Shown here piece by piece: positions 1 through 10,262 of a stretch of DNA of 64,000 nucleotides (positions are counted from its first letter, which is position 1; each line of letters starts with the position of its first letter). Location: positions 113,782 through 177,781 of the forward strand of contig NW_005201338.1 in the NCBI RefSeq assembly GCF_000372725.1, read 5' to 3'. Below the pieces are notes generated by a model, which saw nothing but the letters and a program-made list of their open reading frames with translations, ran no database searches and was not told the origin of the DNA. This DNA comes from Emiliania huxleyi CCMP1516. Its lineage: Eukaryota > Haptophyta > Isochrysidales > Noelaerhabdaceae. The position numbers were made by a program, and so were the translations under genes.

Positions 1-209
1 CAACCGAAGCACACAAACACCCCTCGTCCCTGCATGGCGTGGCATAAGCGCGTCTTCATCCCCTCCTCCGCCTCCCCTTCCACCCGCTCAGAGATTCGTT
101 CGAGGATGGCACTAACCACCCCTTCTGCCACTTTCGTAGCCGCAGGTCCGTCTTCCGGGTTTACGTGGAACAGTGTGCGAAATTTACCTAAACTTACCGC
201 CGCACCCAT
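1..209 (-). CDS. Partial open reading frame at the left edge, unknown product
   Basis: Reading leftward from an ATG at 209-207 the frame stays open for 69 codons and runs off the window. The peptide starts MGAAVSLGKFRTLF and has an amphipathic stretch around VVSAILERISERVEGEAEEG. I do not recognise it. It could be the first exon of a gene continuing to the left, an internal exon, or chance. A weak open frame on the same strand at 849-334 may or may not belong to it. Lack of stops and the helical composition are the only support. Confidence 0.3.
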   Translation of the reverse strand, partial: MGAAVSLGKFRTLFHVNPEDGPAATKVAEGVVSAILERISERVEGEAEEGMKTRLCHAMQGRGVFVCFG

Positions 210-993
210 GGCAGGCGGCTAGCGTGGGGAAGCGCTCCGTCCCGAGCGACTCAAGAGGGATCCCCACTGCTTGCCAGTGGCGCGTCACCTGTATTGCCCG
301 CTGCTTGACTACCCGAGCCACCAAGCACCATCCTCACAGGGCGCCTCCCTCCATCCCGAGCAGCGCACCCGCCATCTCCGCTTCCGCCATTCCCACTAGT
401 CGCAGGAATCGGGGGAGGGCGGCCGGCACCGCTCCGTCGGGGACGGCTTCTTCCGGGGCTGCTCCAGCAAGTTCGTGTAGCGCACGTAGCGTCGTTGCCG
501 CATCGTTCGCCTCCTCCCCGCCCCCAAACCGGCCTTCTCTGACAGAGGTAGGAATGACAGGGAGTCGGGCTGCCAGCGAACCACCCTCCATGGTGCCATG
601 AAGTCCACCGCCCCGCAGCATGTCTGCGCAGTCCACGCCAGCGTCCGCCGCCCCCCGCCCCCATACCACGTGGGGGCCCACATCGTTGGTGCGCCGGTCC
701 CCCGCCCGCCGGTGCCGCCCGCTAAAAAGGCGAGCCGCCGTAGCGCCTCGGTTACTTCTTACCATCGCAGCCACGTTATCCCTCCTCGGCGCGAAGAGGA
801 GCACTCTGACGTGCCGAGGGTTCATCAGTCGGGCGTGGCGGCGGAGCATTAGTGTGCTACATTTTTCTTTTTTTTCCGCAGCGCCTTCTTTTTCCAGTGC
901 CAGCCAGGCAGCGTGCCTGCCTTGGCTTGCCGGAGACGCGCGGGGCCAGCTCGCCTGTCAGAGCCCGCCTGACAGACAGACACACACCACGCA
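210..993. other. Intergenic stretch with no recognised gene
   Basis: Several overlapping open frames exist on both strands, which is expected at this GC content. None shows a domain. The last 100 bases are the 5' flank of the TRM6 gene and contain a T-rich stretch at about 863-895. Confidence 0.5.
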
Positions 994-2749
994 ATGAGTG
1001 CCAGCCCCACGGCTATGATAAGCGAGGGCAGCTTCGTGGTCCTGCTGCTCTCGGGAGGCGAGCGGAAGCTGCAGCGAGTGCGCTCCGGCGCCGCCATGCG
1101 CGTCGGCAAGCACAAGCCAACGTGCGACCCGCTGCTCGGAGCACCGTTTGGCGCAAACTTTGTGGTCGAGACTGGCGGTGGCGAGGCGCGCCTGGTGCGC
1201 GACCAGCGGACGATCGAGGAGATCGACGCCTCCGTCACCGAGGTCGCCGCCTCCCTCGGCGGCGCTTCGGCCGATGCCACCAACGCCGAGCTGAACGACG
1301 AGCGCGAGGCCACGACGGCTCAGTCGCTGAGCCACGCGGAGATTGAGGCGCTCAAGGCGGGCGGCGCGTCTGGCGAGGCGCTCGTGCACGCCATCGCTGC
1401 CGGTTCGAAGACCTTTGCCTCGAAGACTGCGTTTTCGCAGGAGAAGTACCTTCGCAAGAAGGCGCGAAAGCACTTTCAGACAGTGACTGCGCTGCGGCCC
1501 TCGCCGCTGGTGCTCTGCGACCACTTCATGGCCAAGGGCCCCGACAAGCTGATGGGCCTCCGCCGCGACTCCCTCTCCCTCCTCCTCACCCTCTCCGACC
1601 CGCGGCCCGGCGCGCGAGTCCTCTGCCTCGACGGCACGAGCGGCCTCCTCCCCGCGGCGCTCGCGGCCCAGCTCGGAGGCGACGGCGCCGTCCTCGCGGC
1701 CCACGTAAGGCAGCCCTCGCTCGACGGGCTGCAGTGGCTCAACCTCACGCCGCAGTGCGCCGCGACCGTCGGCTCGGCGTCGCTCCAGCAGCTCCTCACG
1801 TGGGCTCCCTCCTCCTCGCCCTCCTCCTTGCCCTCCTCCTCGCCCTCCTCCTCGCCCGCTGCCGCCGCCACCGCGGCGGCGGCGGTGGCCGATCCCGCCG
1901 CGGCGGCGGCCGAGGCGGCGGCCGGCGATGGCGATGGCGCGGGTGTGGCATCGATGGCTACGGAGGCGAGCGGTTGGCTTGCGAGTGGTGGCGAGGGCGG
2001 CGCTCCAGCGACGGCAGACGGGACGGAGGCGGTGGCGGAGGCGGGCGCGGTGGCGGAGGCGGGCGCGGTGGAGGGTGAGGGGGCGGAGGGGGCGGAGGGG
2101 GAGAGCGGCGCGGCGGGCGGCGAGGAGGGTGGGGGCGGTGGCGGTGGCCCCGACCGCCGCGCGCGCGCGACCAAGCTGCAGGACAGCGCGGCACTCGACG
2201 CATGGTGCGCCAGAGCACCGCGCCGCTGGCCCGGTGCAGCCTGTCCCCTCACCCGCCTCGCCTGGCGCAGGCTGGCGCCGCTCTTCTCCTCTCTCGTCGT
2301 CGCGACCCGCGAGGCGCCGGCGCCGGTCCTGCCGCAGCTGCTCTCGCTCCTTCGGCCGAGCTCGCCGTTCGTCGTCTACTCGGCGAGCATGGAGCCGCTC
2401 GCGCAGTGCTACCACCTCTGCCAGGCGCCCCCTGCCCGTCCAGGGCGAGCGAGGGCCCGCCTCGACCACCCCCTCGCCGCCCCGCCGCCCTCCCGCAGGC
2501 GAGTCGCTGCGCCGTGCGCCTCCAGCTCCTCGAGACCTTCACGCGCGCGTACCAGGCGCTCCCCTCCCCCACGCACGCCACAGGGGGGCGTGAAGTCTGT
2601 CCCGTCTGCCTCGTGCCAGGCCGCCTCTCACTTGCCCGCCCCGCGGCGCGCAGGTGGCGCCGAACCGGACGCACCCGACCATGAGCACCTACCCGCCGAC
2701 GGGCTACGTGCTGGCCGGCATCAAGGTGGCTCCGCCGGCAGGGAAGTGA
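994..2749 (+). CDS. TRM6: tRNA (adenine-58-N1)-methyltransferase non-catalytic subunit TRM6
   Basis: Predicted partner of the catalytic subunit TRM61 in the nuclear complex that makes m1A58 in tRNA; TRM6 itself helps bind tRNA. Three exons are inferred: 994-2424, 2499-2555 and 2654-2749, giving 527 residues. The diagnostic block around residues 125-200 includes FASKTAFSQEKYLRKKARKH and LRRDSLSLLLTLSD. The spliced C-terminus reads ETFTRAYQ then VAPNRTHPTMST and GYVLAGIKV, the conserved Gcd10/TRM6 ending. Both introns (2425-2498, 2556-2653) use a GC donor and AG acceptor and both keep frame. Residues about 270-395 are a Ser/Pro, Ala and Gly/Glu low-complexity insert, probably a loop, though an unspotted intron inside it cannot be excluded. 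Family assignment is firm; exon 1 limits within the low-complexity part are less so. Confidence 0.9.
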
Positions 2750-3436
2750 GCGGCGCGGGGGCGGGCGCGGCGGCCGGCGCGCGGAGACACGCGACGGGGC
2801 GAGCTTGACGAGCAACTCGCTCTCACCACTCTCCTGCCGCACTCACGGTCCGGTCCGCGCGCCACATCCGCATCATCCGGCGTGAGGGGTGAGGCCCACG
2901 CCGCACGCATACGCGATACTTTATTACGGTCTCTCACGTCTCAGCTCTCTCACACCACACGCGCGGCGCGCGGGAACGAAATGATAATTGTGTCATTCAT
3001 ATGTCGCACTAAGTGTATCCGTGGGGGCGGGGCGGACAGCCCAGGAGCGTGCCCTGGTGGATCTCTCGTCTCTGGACTCTGCCCAGTCCGGGGGTGCGTC
3101 GAACCTTCCATCACCCTGGGAACGTCCGGGTGTTGGAAGTAAAGATATATTACTTTTTTTGTCGCACTAAGTGCGGTGCGTCTACACCTCCCCATTCTAA
3201 AGAAACAAGAGCTGTGGCGCGTACCGAGACCGCGGCGGCGTGCGGCGAGAGACGAGAGTGCGACTACGCGCGCGGTTTAGACGGGAGCTCGGGGGGCGGC
3301 GCGCATCTCGTCCGTGTCTCTTCATGAATCTGAAACGCGTCTGCCGTCTCGAGACACATGCGGCGCGAGACGCGCTCGCAAGCTGGCAGCCGCGCGCGCT
3401 CTCTCGACGGGGGCGAGGCGGAGGGGGGAGGGCGGA
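2750..3436. other. Convergent 3' intergenic region
   Basis: Lies between the stops of TRM6 and the phosphatase gene. It holds two copies of a short motif gtcgcactaagtg (about 3003 and 3160). No gene seen. Confidence 0.6.
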
Positions 3437-4911
3437 TCACAGGAAGTAGTCTGGCATGCGCGTAGTGAAGTCGGGCACCTTGCGCAAGTGCTGCGGCCGC
3501 GGCTCGAAGACCTGAAAGTCGATGGCTCCCTCGACCGAGATGGTGAGGATGGCGGCGACGTTGCCGCAGCGGTAGCAGTAGTTTGGCGCCGACCAGACGG
3601 TGACGAGCAGCTGGCCGAAGAAGTACTTGTACCCCTCCATCGCCAGCTGGTGCGAGCGGGCGATGAGCTCGAGGTGGTTTGCGTACAGGAACTGGTCGGC
3701 GATGTCGGGGCCAAAGACGTAGCCGGCGCCGCGCGCGGAGATGCCCCAGCCCTGGATGTCGTCGTCCGGGTCAGACCACATGAGGTCGCACATGGGCCCC
3801 TCGTGAGGGGGCTCCTGTGAGGGCGGGAGGCGGGTGGAGGGAGGAGTGGCGAGGGAGTGACCCGGCAGTGTTCTCGAGGGAGTCTCGGAAGAGTCTCGGG
3901 AGTGTCTCGGAAGAGTCTCGGAAGAGTCTCGGAAGAGTCTCGGGAGGCGCCTGGACGCGGTGGAGGTCCTGGATCTGGTCGATGGTGTCGAGGGAGGGGG
4001 AGAGGCCCCCGTGCACGCACAGCACCGAGTTGTCCACCACTGCGGAAAGGCAGAGGCAGTCGAACACGTCGACGCACGCTCGCCAGACAGCCGTGTTTCC
4101 GTACTTCTTGAGGCACTCGTCGTAGAAGCCGTACACCTGCGGAGGAGGGAGGTTAGGGCTCGGCCGGGGCGAAGAGGGCGCGGCGCCTCGCGGGCGGTCC
4201 CGCCTGCGTGATCTGTCGGCTCTCGTGGTTGCCTCGGATCAGCGTGACGCGCTTTGGGTACCGGACCTGCGGCGTGGGAGGCAGGGGGGAGGCAGGGGGG
4301 GGGCGCGTGTGGGAAGGGGGAGAGGGGCGGTGTGTGTGGATGGTGGGGGGTCTCTTGCCGCGAGAGCCTCGCGCGGGCAGCCAGCCAGGCGCACGCGCTG
4401 GTGCAAAGCAGTGCCGCGAGGGGACCTCACTCACCACCACCGCCCCTCCCTCTCCCCGTCGGCTCTTTCCCCTCGGCGGCAGGGGCCGCGCACACGCGCA
4501 CCTTGAGCGCAAGCAGCAGCAGGAACGTCTCGACCGAGTAGTAGCCACGGTCGACAAAGTCGCCCATGAAGACATAGTTCACGGAGGGCACCTGACCGCC
4601 GACGTCGAACAGCTCGAGCAGGTCGTAAAACTGCCCGTGGATGTCGCCCACCTGCAAAAGCACGCGCGAGGGCGTCAGGCCGCCGGGGGCCCGCTGGCCG
4701 TGCCCCCCCCTCTCCCCGACGCCCGCCGCTACCGCCACGCGCGCACCACCACGGCGGGGATCGGCACGTGGTGCACGTTGGACTCCTCCATCAAGATTTC
4801 CTTTGCCTTTTCGCACAGCGCCTTGACGGCGTCCTCCGAGATGATTTTGCACTGCTTCAGACTGCTGATGTGCTCATCCACATCTCTGGAGCTGACGTGC
4901 GCGTCCGCCAT
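3437..4911 (-). CDS. PPP4C: Serine/threonine protein phosphatase catalytic subunit, PP4 (PPX) type
   Basis: PPP-family phosphatase of the PP2A/PP4/PP6 group. Five exons on the minus strand: 4911-4747, 4651-4502, 4266-4204, 4136-3951 and 3814-3437, giving 313 residues, the usual size (human PP4C is 307). All metal-site motifs are present in order: GDIHGQ, GDFVDRG, RGNHE, HGGLSP, then [11 protein letters not shown], and the methylated C-terminal tail ends [31 protein letters not shown] and [12 protein letters not shown] fit PP4 better than PP6, but the insert [11 protein letters not shown] is unusual and the subfamily is less certain than the family. Introns 1 and 2 are GT-AG; introns 3 (4203-4137) and 4 (3950-3815) use GC-AG. 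Intron 4 contains an 11-bp tandem repeat. The start codon choice gives [15 protein letters not shown]. Confidence 0.9.
3880..3945. repeat. 11-bp tandem repeat inside phosphatase intron 4
   Basis: Unit close to ggaagagtctc, about five copies with one variant. It occupies roughly half of the 136-base GC-AG intron. Comparable 11-12-bp arrays sit in introns of the ARMT1-like and helicase genes. Confidence 0.85.
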
Positions 4912-5961
4912 CGCGCCGAGATGCCTCGACGCGCACGGCCGGACACAAGAGAAGGTCGCGCGCCGCCGATACGCGCCGCTGAGAGTCGCGTGATAAGAAA
5001 ACACAGCATAAAACGTCCCGGAAGATTCCGCAAAAATCTAAGAAACCAAGAAAGGGCGCACACACACGAGTGTGAACAAGGAGCCCCGCTCAAATTTTCT
5101 TTTCGCCTGCGGCGCGCGCACACTTGTCATTTTGCCCAAGCCTGCGGTGTTCTGGGCGGTGTGGATGGAGAAGAAGCTCCTTATCAGCTGGTCGGCCGCC
5201 ATGTGGGCCTCCGGGCCTGCTGCGGCGGCGCGGCCGGTTGAGGCCGGGCTCGGCCCGGCCCGCGACGGCTGGCCGCCGACGAGCGCGCTCGCGCTGCTCG
5301 TCAAGATGGCGGCGGTGGCGATTGCGGCGACAAAAGTTCAGGCGTACAGCGCTCAGGCGCCTGTCGTCTTTCGTCTTTTGTCGCATTTCGCACACGCGCA
5401 CGCCGCGCGACCCGCGTCGCTCCGCGAGGGCATGTGCCTTCCGCGATTCGAACCCGCAGCCAAAAGCTGCTCGCTCGAACCGCGGCCGACTCTGCCACCG
5501 CGGCCGCAGCTGCTGAGCTCTCCAGAAAACTGGTGCCTCATATGCTGCCTCCCTGCGGATGCTGCCGGCGAGCCTGGCGGTCCGCTGTACTACAAGGAAG
5601 TGCTGACTCGATTTCTACTCGAATTCTTCTACCCCCACGACTCGGAACGCGAATGTGACAGGACCATCGGGTCCTTCAGCCTCCAAAGCGGGATCACCCG
5701 AGAGCAGCTGAGCCTGCCTCTGGCCTCGCCTCCCTCTCCTTCAGGCATTCGTGGCATCCTATGGGTCGTCCAGAGTATCGACCTCTGGCTTGTCAGCCGG
5801 TCACTTGATGACGACCATGAAGTACAGCGATCGCCACCTCGCTGACCTCTCCGCAAGGCCTCCCGACCGCGTCGAACTCACGGCGCGGGCTCTCTCGGCT
5901 ACGGGACCGGCCCCAGCTTCGGCTGAGGGCTAACAAGCTGCCGAGCCCAAATCACTGTGAG
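4912..5961. other. Intergenic region, no recognised gene
   Basis: Upstream of the phosphatase. A plus-strand frame of 257 codons (5072-5845) and minus-strand frames here show no family signature. The stretch 5440-5515 carries two GGTTCGA-like motifs on the minus strand but no foldable tRNA (see rejected items). Confidence 0.5.
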
Positions 5962-6147
5962 AGTCGTGATTTCTTGTTGGTTAATAAAAATCTCTCTCTG
6001 GATGGAGATGTGTGCGTCTTCTTGTCATCCCAAGACTGCTGACTGGCGCATCGGTCCAGCGCTTCCTTATTGTCGTTTTTCCCAAAAATTCCTACGGCTG
6101 ACCTGGGAGAGATTTTTATTAACCAACAAGTACAAGAAATCACGACT
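5962..6147. mobile_element. MITE-like element with about 35-40-bp terminal inverted repeats
   Basis: The left arm (5962-5996) begins agtcgtgatttcttgttggt and the right arm (6107-6147) is its reverse complement, except for a 6-base insertion acttgt in the right arm. The interior is about 110 bases without an open frame. Such a structure fits a short non-autonomous DNA transposon. I do not see a clear target-site duplication, so the superfamily is unknown. Confidence 0.65.
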
Positions 6148-6598
6148 GTCTTGACCTGGGTGGGGTGCCGGCCGAAGCTAAGAAACCACGGCGTGGGGTG
6201 GGTGGGGTGGGTGGAAAGGCTTAGAAACGGCGGCGTGCCGCGGGATCCTGTTTTCTTAATGCCCGCAACAGACTGTAAGCTTGGGATGTCCGTTTAGGCG
6301 TTTTATTTATTTATTCGTGCCCATCTGGGCGACGGCTAGCACCACACTCCTCTCCTTAAAATCCCTGTGTGGTGGCGGCGTGCCGTCCTCCCACATCCCT
6401 CCCTTGATGCTTGATGTGTGTGTTTTCTTTCTTTCTTTTCGTGCCCATCGCTCTCGGGGACTGCTCATTATTTATTTCTTGACGATCGGGTCAATCGCGA
6501 GATGTCAGATGATATCATTTAAATGAAATAAACAAATTCCACGGGCACCACATTCTTCCGTCCTCGCACACTCGGGCTAGCCCGAAACCTACAAATTC
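6148..6598. other. AT-richer intergenic DNA
   Basis: 3' flank of the oxidoreductase gene. It holds a near-duplicate ggcttagaaacggcggcgtgcc motif (about 6176 and 6218) and a ttttatttatttatt tract at 6300. No gene seen. Confidence 0.5.
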
Positions 6599-7792
6599 CT
6601 AGATGAGGACCGCACACGCCTCCGGCTCCCGCGCCACGTGGTCGGCCGCCTCGCTCTCCGCCGCGTCAAAGATGCGCTCCAGGTGCGCCACGTAGCTCCG
6701 CACGAACCCGACGCGCGGCTCGGTGTGGCCTTCTGGGTCGGTCCACACCTCCGGGAAGGCGATCCCGCCGCCGTGCAGCCCGCGCGCGATCCTGCCCGTC
6801 CGGCCGCAGTGCTCCGCGGCGGCGAGGTCGAGCGGCTGCCCCTCCCACGAGGCGGCCGGCAGCGCGGGCCCGCCGCCGTCGCGCAGCGCGCGGTCGAAGC
6901 CCGCCGTGAAGGCGACGGCGGCGGGGGCAGAGGCGACGAGCGCGGCGGCCAGCGCCTCGTCCCCCGGCACCCGGCAGTAGCGCACGAGGCCCTGGTCGAG
7001 CGCCTCCCTCGCCCACGCGGCAACCTCCCCCTTGAGGCCCGTCCCGTCGTACTTGATGTAGTCGGGCCGCTCCTCAGCGAACTTCACAGCCGCCCCCCGC
7101 CCGTACACGTCGACCCGCTCGCAGCCGGCGAGCCGAACCGCGTTCCGCGCGGCGAGCAGCCCGCTGTGCGACCCTCCCACGACCGCGAGCCGCGAGCCGC
7201 GCAGCCGGCGCGCGAGGCCGTCGGCCTCGAAGGCCGCGGGCGTGACGACGGTGTCGTGGTCGAGGACGGGGATGCCGGCGGCAGCGAGCCGCGCGGTGAG
7301 CGCCGGAGAGGGGAGGCGCGGCGCGGCGCCGGTGCACAGCAGCACGTTCCTCGATCGCAGCTCTCCCGACGGGCAAGTCTCTGCCCGCCAGCCGTCGCCG
7401 TCGCCAGCCAGGAGGTGGACGCTACCCTGGACTGCCCGCACCGCCTCGTGCGACTGAAGCGCCTCGGAGCCATCGCGAAGAGCATCGATCGAGAGCTGGA
7501 GCGACGCGGTCGAGCCGGGATCCGTGCGCGCGAGCGAGGGCCCAGCGCGACTCGCCTGGCGCGGCGCGAACTGGAGATGCGGTAGGCTCTGGAACGCGCG
7601 GCAGAGCCGGTCGTTCCGCGTGTTCGCCGGGACCGAGCCGTAGCGACTGAGCCGGCCAGTCGAGAAGCTCGGATCTATCCACGTCACCTTTGCGCCTCGC
7701 CGCAGCAGCGACGCGACGGCGAAAATGCCGCAAGGGCCTGCGCCGACGACCAGCCAGTCGGTCTGCATGAACTGAGGCGTGTGTGCTTTCAT
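6599..7792 (-). CDS. FAD-dependent pyridine-nucleotide oxidoreductase-like protein
   Basis: Single-exon frame of 397 residues from the ATG at 7792. The N-terminus has the FAD-binding dinucleotide fold VVGAGPCGIFAVASLL (residues about 13-28), followed by an acidic-end strand. A second Rossmann glycine motif AVVGGSHSGLLAARNAV lies near residue 200, as expected for an NAD(P)H site in flavin monooxygenases or related two-dinucleotide flavoproteins. Late motifs GRTGRIARGLHGGGIAFPEVWTD are consistent with the C-terminal FAD domain. The frame is open a further 132 codons upstream, but that part is low-quality and I prefer the ATG giving MKAHTPQFMQTDWLV. Substrate unknown. Confidence 0.75.
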   Translation of the reverse strand: MKAHTPQFMQTDWLVVGAGPCGIFAVASLLRRGAKVTWIDPSFSTGRLSRYGSVPANTRNDRLCRAFQSLPHLQFAPRQASRAGPSLARTDPGSTASLQLSIDALRDGSEALQSHEAVRAVQGSVHLLAGDGDGWRAETCPSGELRSRNVLLCTGAAPRLPSPALTARLAAAGIPVLDHDTVVTPAAFEADGLARRLRGSRLAVVGGSHSGLLAARNAVRLAGCERVDVYGRGAAVKFAEERPDYIKYDGTGLKGEVAAWAREALDQGLVRYCRVPGDEALAAALVASAPAAVAFTAGFDRALRDGGGPALPAASWEGQPLDLAAAEHCGRTGRIARGLHGGGIAFPEVWTDPEGHTEPRVGFVRSYVAHLERIFDAAESEAADHVAREPEACAVLI

Positions 7793-8558
7793 TGCAGCGC
7801 GATGTTTTACGTGAGTTAGGTTCTCGAGCTTGATCCAGGCAGAGGCGAGCGCTGCCCAGGGAGGAAGAAAAGAGCACGCGCACTCGCGTTGGCATCCCGT
7901 TGCAGGAAGGTTGCTTTCTTTCTTTCTGGTTGCCGCCCGGCGTCTCTTCCATTTCGCCCTGTGTGGATAGAGGTGCGTGGGGCGATTCAAGAGTGCCTTG
8001 CCCGGACGGCGGTGCAGTATCGCTATCGGGGCTGCAGGGCAGCTCACGAAGGATTCGCGTGCGGGGTGCTGCTTGCCATGGTGCTGCGGTGCTGTCGTGT
8101 CGGGGGAGAGCGGAGGGCCCGATGCAGTAGATGAATCCCGAGCTGAGACCGGCGGGCGGGCGCGACCCGGGTGCCGCGGATGACACACGAGAATGCGGGG
8201 CCGGGGGAGCGGAACTTGTTTCCGCAGGCGAAAGCGGAAAGGACAAGACGGATTTTTAAACGACGGTGGGACTGACTCCTTCTCCCTTCTTCTCGTTTTT
8301 CTCCTTTTTTCTTCTTTTAGATGGAATAGAGAAGAATGAAAAGCCCCGGGTCATGCAAGCCATCTCCATGCAACACGGTTGAACAGACGCCCAACACGGT
8401 ACTTCGGCCCCTCGCGGCATGCGAACCCTCTTTGCCCGAGTAGCCAGGTTGAGGCACAGAGACGCGGCACGGCAAGCTTTGCTGCTTGTCGCGCAATAGA
8501 TGGCGCTCTCTTGCGTGTGCGGCCACGCCACTCCACGGCGGCGTCTATCAACATAGAG
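7793..8558. other. Intergenic region
   Basis: 5' flank of the oxidoreductase gene and 3' flank of the next minus-strand gene. No gene or repeat recognised. Confidence 0.5.
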
Positions 8559-9935
8559 CTAGAGCTTGATCAGCGCCAGCGTGAAGGACACCTCGCCAAT
8601 GCCGCAGGCCGTCTCGCAGTGGCTCGCCCAGTACTCGTCGCGAAGGAGCGGGAAGGTCATCGGCGTGCCCGCGGCCGCCGGCGTCGCGGCCGGGGGCGGA
8701 GGCGACGGGGGCGGGGGCGGGGAGGGTGGCGGTTGCGTCGGTGGGGGGGGGAGCGGCGGGGGCGAGGGCGGCGGCGGCGGCGGCGGTGGCGGCGAGGGCG
8801 GCGGCGGAGGCCGGGGCAAGGGCGGTGGCGGCTTCGGGCTTGGCGGCGGAGGCGGAGGCGACGCAACCAGGGCGCCGGGGCTCGGTGGAGAGGGCGACGG
8901 GGGAGGCGGCCTCGGGTTGGGCGGGGGCGGCCGCGGAGCGGGTGGCGGAGGCGGCGATGGCGATGGGGCCGGCGGCGGAGAGGGCGGCGGCGGCGGCGAT
9001 GGCAGCGGTAGGGGCGGCGGCGCGGGGTCGGGGCTTGGGGGCGGGGGCAGTGGCACGGGCGGCGGCGACGGCGGGGAGAGGCCGGCCGGCAGCTGTGCGG
9101 CGGGCCAGGCGGCCCGGTAAATCTTTCCGGTCCAGCCGAGCCAGTCGTCGAGGGACATCTTGTCTCGATCGTACAGGCTGAGCGAGATTGCGTCCTCGGG
9201 GTGGCCTTCCCCGAGGTACACGAGAGGCTCGCTCGCCCACGCCGCTCCCGCCGAGAGGCCGTTGGCGTCTGGCTCCGCCTCGACGGGAGCCGACTCGAAA
9301 AGGAGGCGCTGCTGACCGGTGGCGCCGTCGTGCATGAAGATGCGGATGTACGGGTCTGCCGCCCCCTCCGCCTCGATGGGTACGCCCGCGAGCCCGAGGA
9401 TCACCGACCAAAAGGCGACCAGCGCCCTCTCGAAGGGGCCGTGCGGCACGTGGTGGAGGCCGCTGGCGCGGAGGTCGGTGAAGGCCAGCGCCGAGGTGGC
9501 GGGAGGGGGCGTGGGCGGCGGCGGCGCGAGCGGCGCCGGCGCCGGGAGGTCAATCCCGCCCATGTTGAAGAGCTGCAGGATCCCGTTTGAGCTCCCGATG
9601 GAGAGGAGCGAGTTGATGGACGTGATGGAGAGGATGGAGCAGATGGAGCCGATTGAGAGGGCCGAGTTCTCCGAGGCGACGCTGGCGAAGGACCCGGACG
9701 AGAAGACGCTCCCCAGGCTGGCCGTGCTGCCGACGGAACCAACAGAGGAGTGTGATCCAACAGACGCGACCGAGAACTCGGAGCCGGCGGAGCCAGCCGC
9801 GGCTGTCGATCCGAGCGATCCGAGAGAGTACGCGGAGCCGAGGGCGGTCGCCGCCTGCTCCACCGAGGGCGCTCTCACTGAGCGCACCTCTTGAGCAGGG
9901 ACGGGAGAGCCGATGGAGAGGAGGAGAGCGATCAT
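8559..9935 (-). CDS. Secreted Ser/Gly-repeat, proline-rich surface protein
   Basis: 458 residues, single exon. Residues 1-14 (MIALLLSIGSPVPA) look like a signal peptide. Residues about 33-120 form a four-residue periodic pattern of the type S-[hydrophobic]-x-S (for example GSVFSSGSFASVAS, SILSITSINSLLSIGS), which suggests a stacked beta structure. Residues about 150-270 form a compact domain with DPYIRIFMHDG and SLSLYDRDKMSLDDWLGWTG, reminiscent of a C2-type beta sandwich. Residues about 275-415 are SPPPP-rich as in algal hydroxyproline-rich glycoproteins. The C-terminus has CETACGIGEVSFTLALI. Likely an extracellular wall or scale protein; that role is inference. Confidence 0.7.
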   Translation of the reverse strand: MIALLLSIGSPVPAQEVRSVRAPSVEQAATALGSAYSLGSLGSTAAAGSAGSEFSVASVGSHSSVGSVGSTASLGSVFSSGSFASVASENSALSIGSICSILSITSINSLLSIGSSNGILQLFNMGGIDLPAPAPLAPPPPTPPPATSALAFTDLRASGLHHVPHGPFERALVAFWSVILGLAGVPIEAEGAADPYIRIFMHDGATGQQRLLFESAPVEAEPDANGLSAGAAWASEPLVYLGEGHPEDAISLSLYDRDKMSLDDWLGWTGKIYRAAWPAAQLPAGLSPPSPPPVPLPPPPSPDPAPPPLPLPSPPPPPSPPPAPSPSPPPPPAPRPPPPNPRPPPPSPSPPSPGALVASPPPPPPSPKPPPPLPRPPPPPSPPPPPPPPPSPPPLPPPPTQPPPSPPPPPSPPPPAATPAAAGTPMTFPLLRDEYWASHCETACGIGEVSFTLALIKL

Positions 9936-10254
9936 GCCAAAAAACCCAGCTGAAGCTCACGCTAAGGAGTATACACAGTGGTTTTTCTTTTTATTTCGGA
10001 AAACGGCTTGTGCGCAACGGTCCGGGGAGAAGGAGAGAGAGAAAGCGGATACAAAGCCACGAAAGGAGAGCATGGCCGAGGATTGAAAGGCACCTCCGCC
10101 GCTGGACAGGGTGGCCCGCCACAACGACCCCTGGAATTGCGACTCGCCGCTTTCCTCCCGCTGTGATTCTGTGTGAGCTCTGTGTCTTGTTTGCCAACAA
10201 TACACCTAACACAAGAACACAACGCACTCTCTTATGTATGTATGTAGGAAGGCG
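9936..10254. other. Intergenic region, 5' flank of the surface-protein gene
   Basis: No gene seen. It ends in the left part of the block that is related to 39872-39940 and that hosts the transposon insertion. Confidence 0.5.
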
Positions 10255-10262
10255 AAGAACAG

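Noticed and set aside
5435-5520. tRNA-like signal on the minus strand (two GGTTCGA-type motifs, gtggcagagtcgg start)
   Set aside because: The putative T-arm and acceptor stems do not pair and no anticodon arm of correct spacing is found. At most a decayed tRNA-like piece.
8566-9120. Gly-rich protein on the plus strand opposite the proline-rich gene
   Set aside because: It is the complement of the SPPPP-coding stretch; the minus strand has a signal peptide and an ordered domain, the plus strand has neither.
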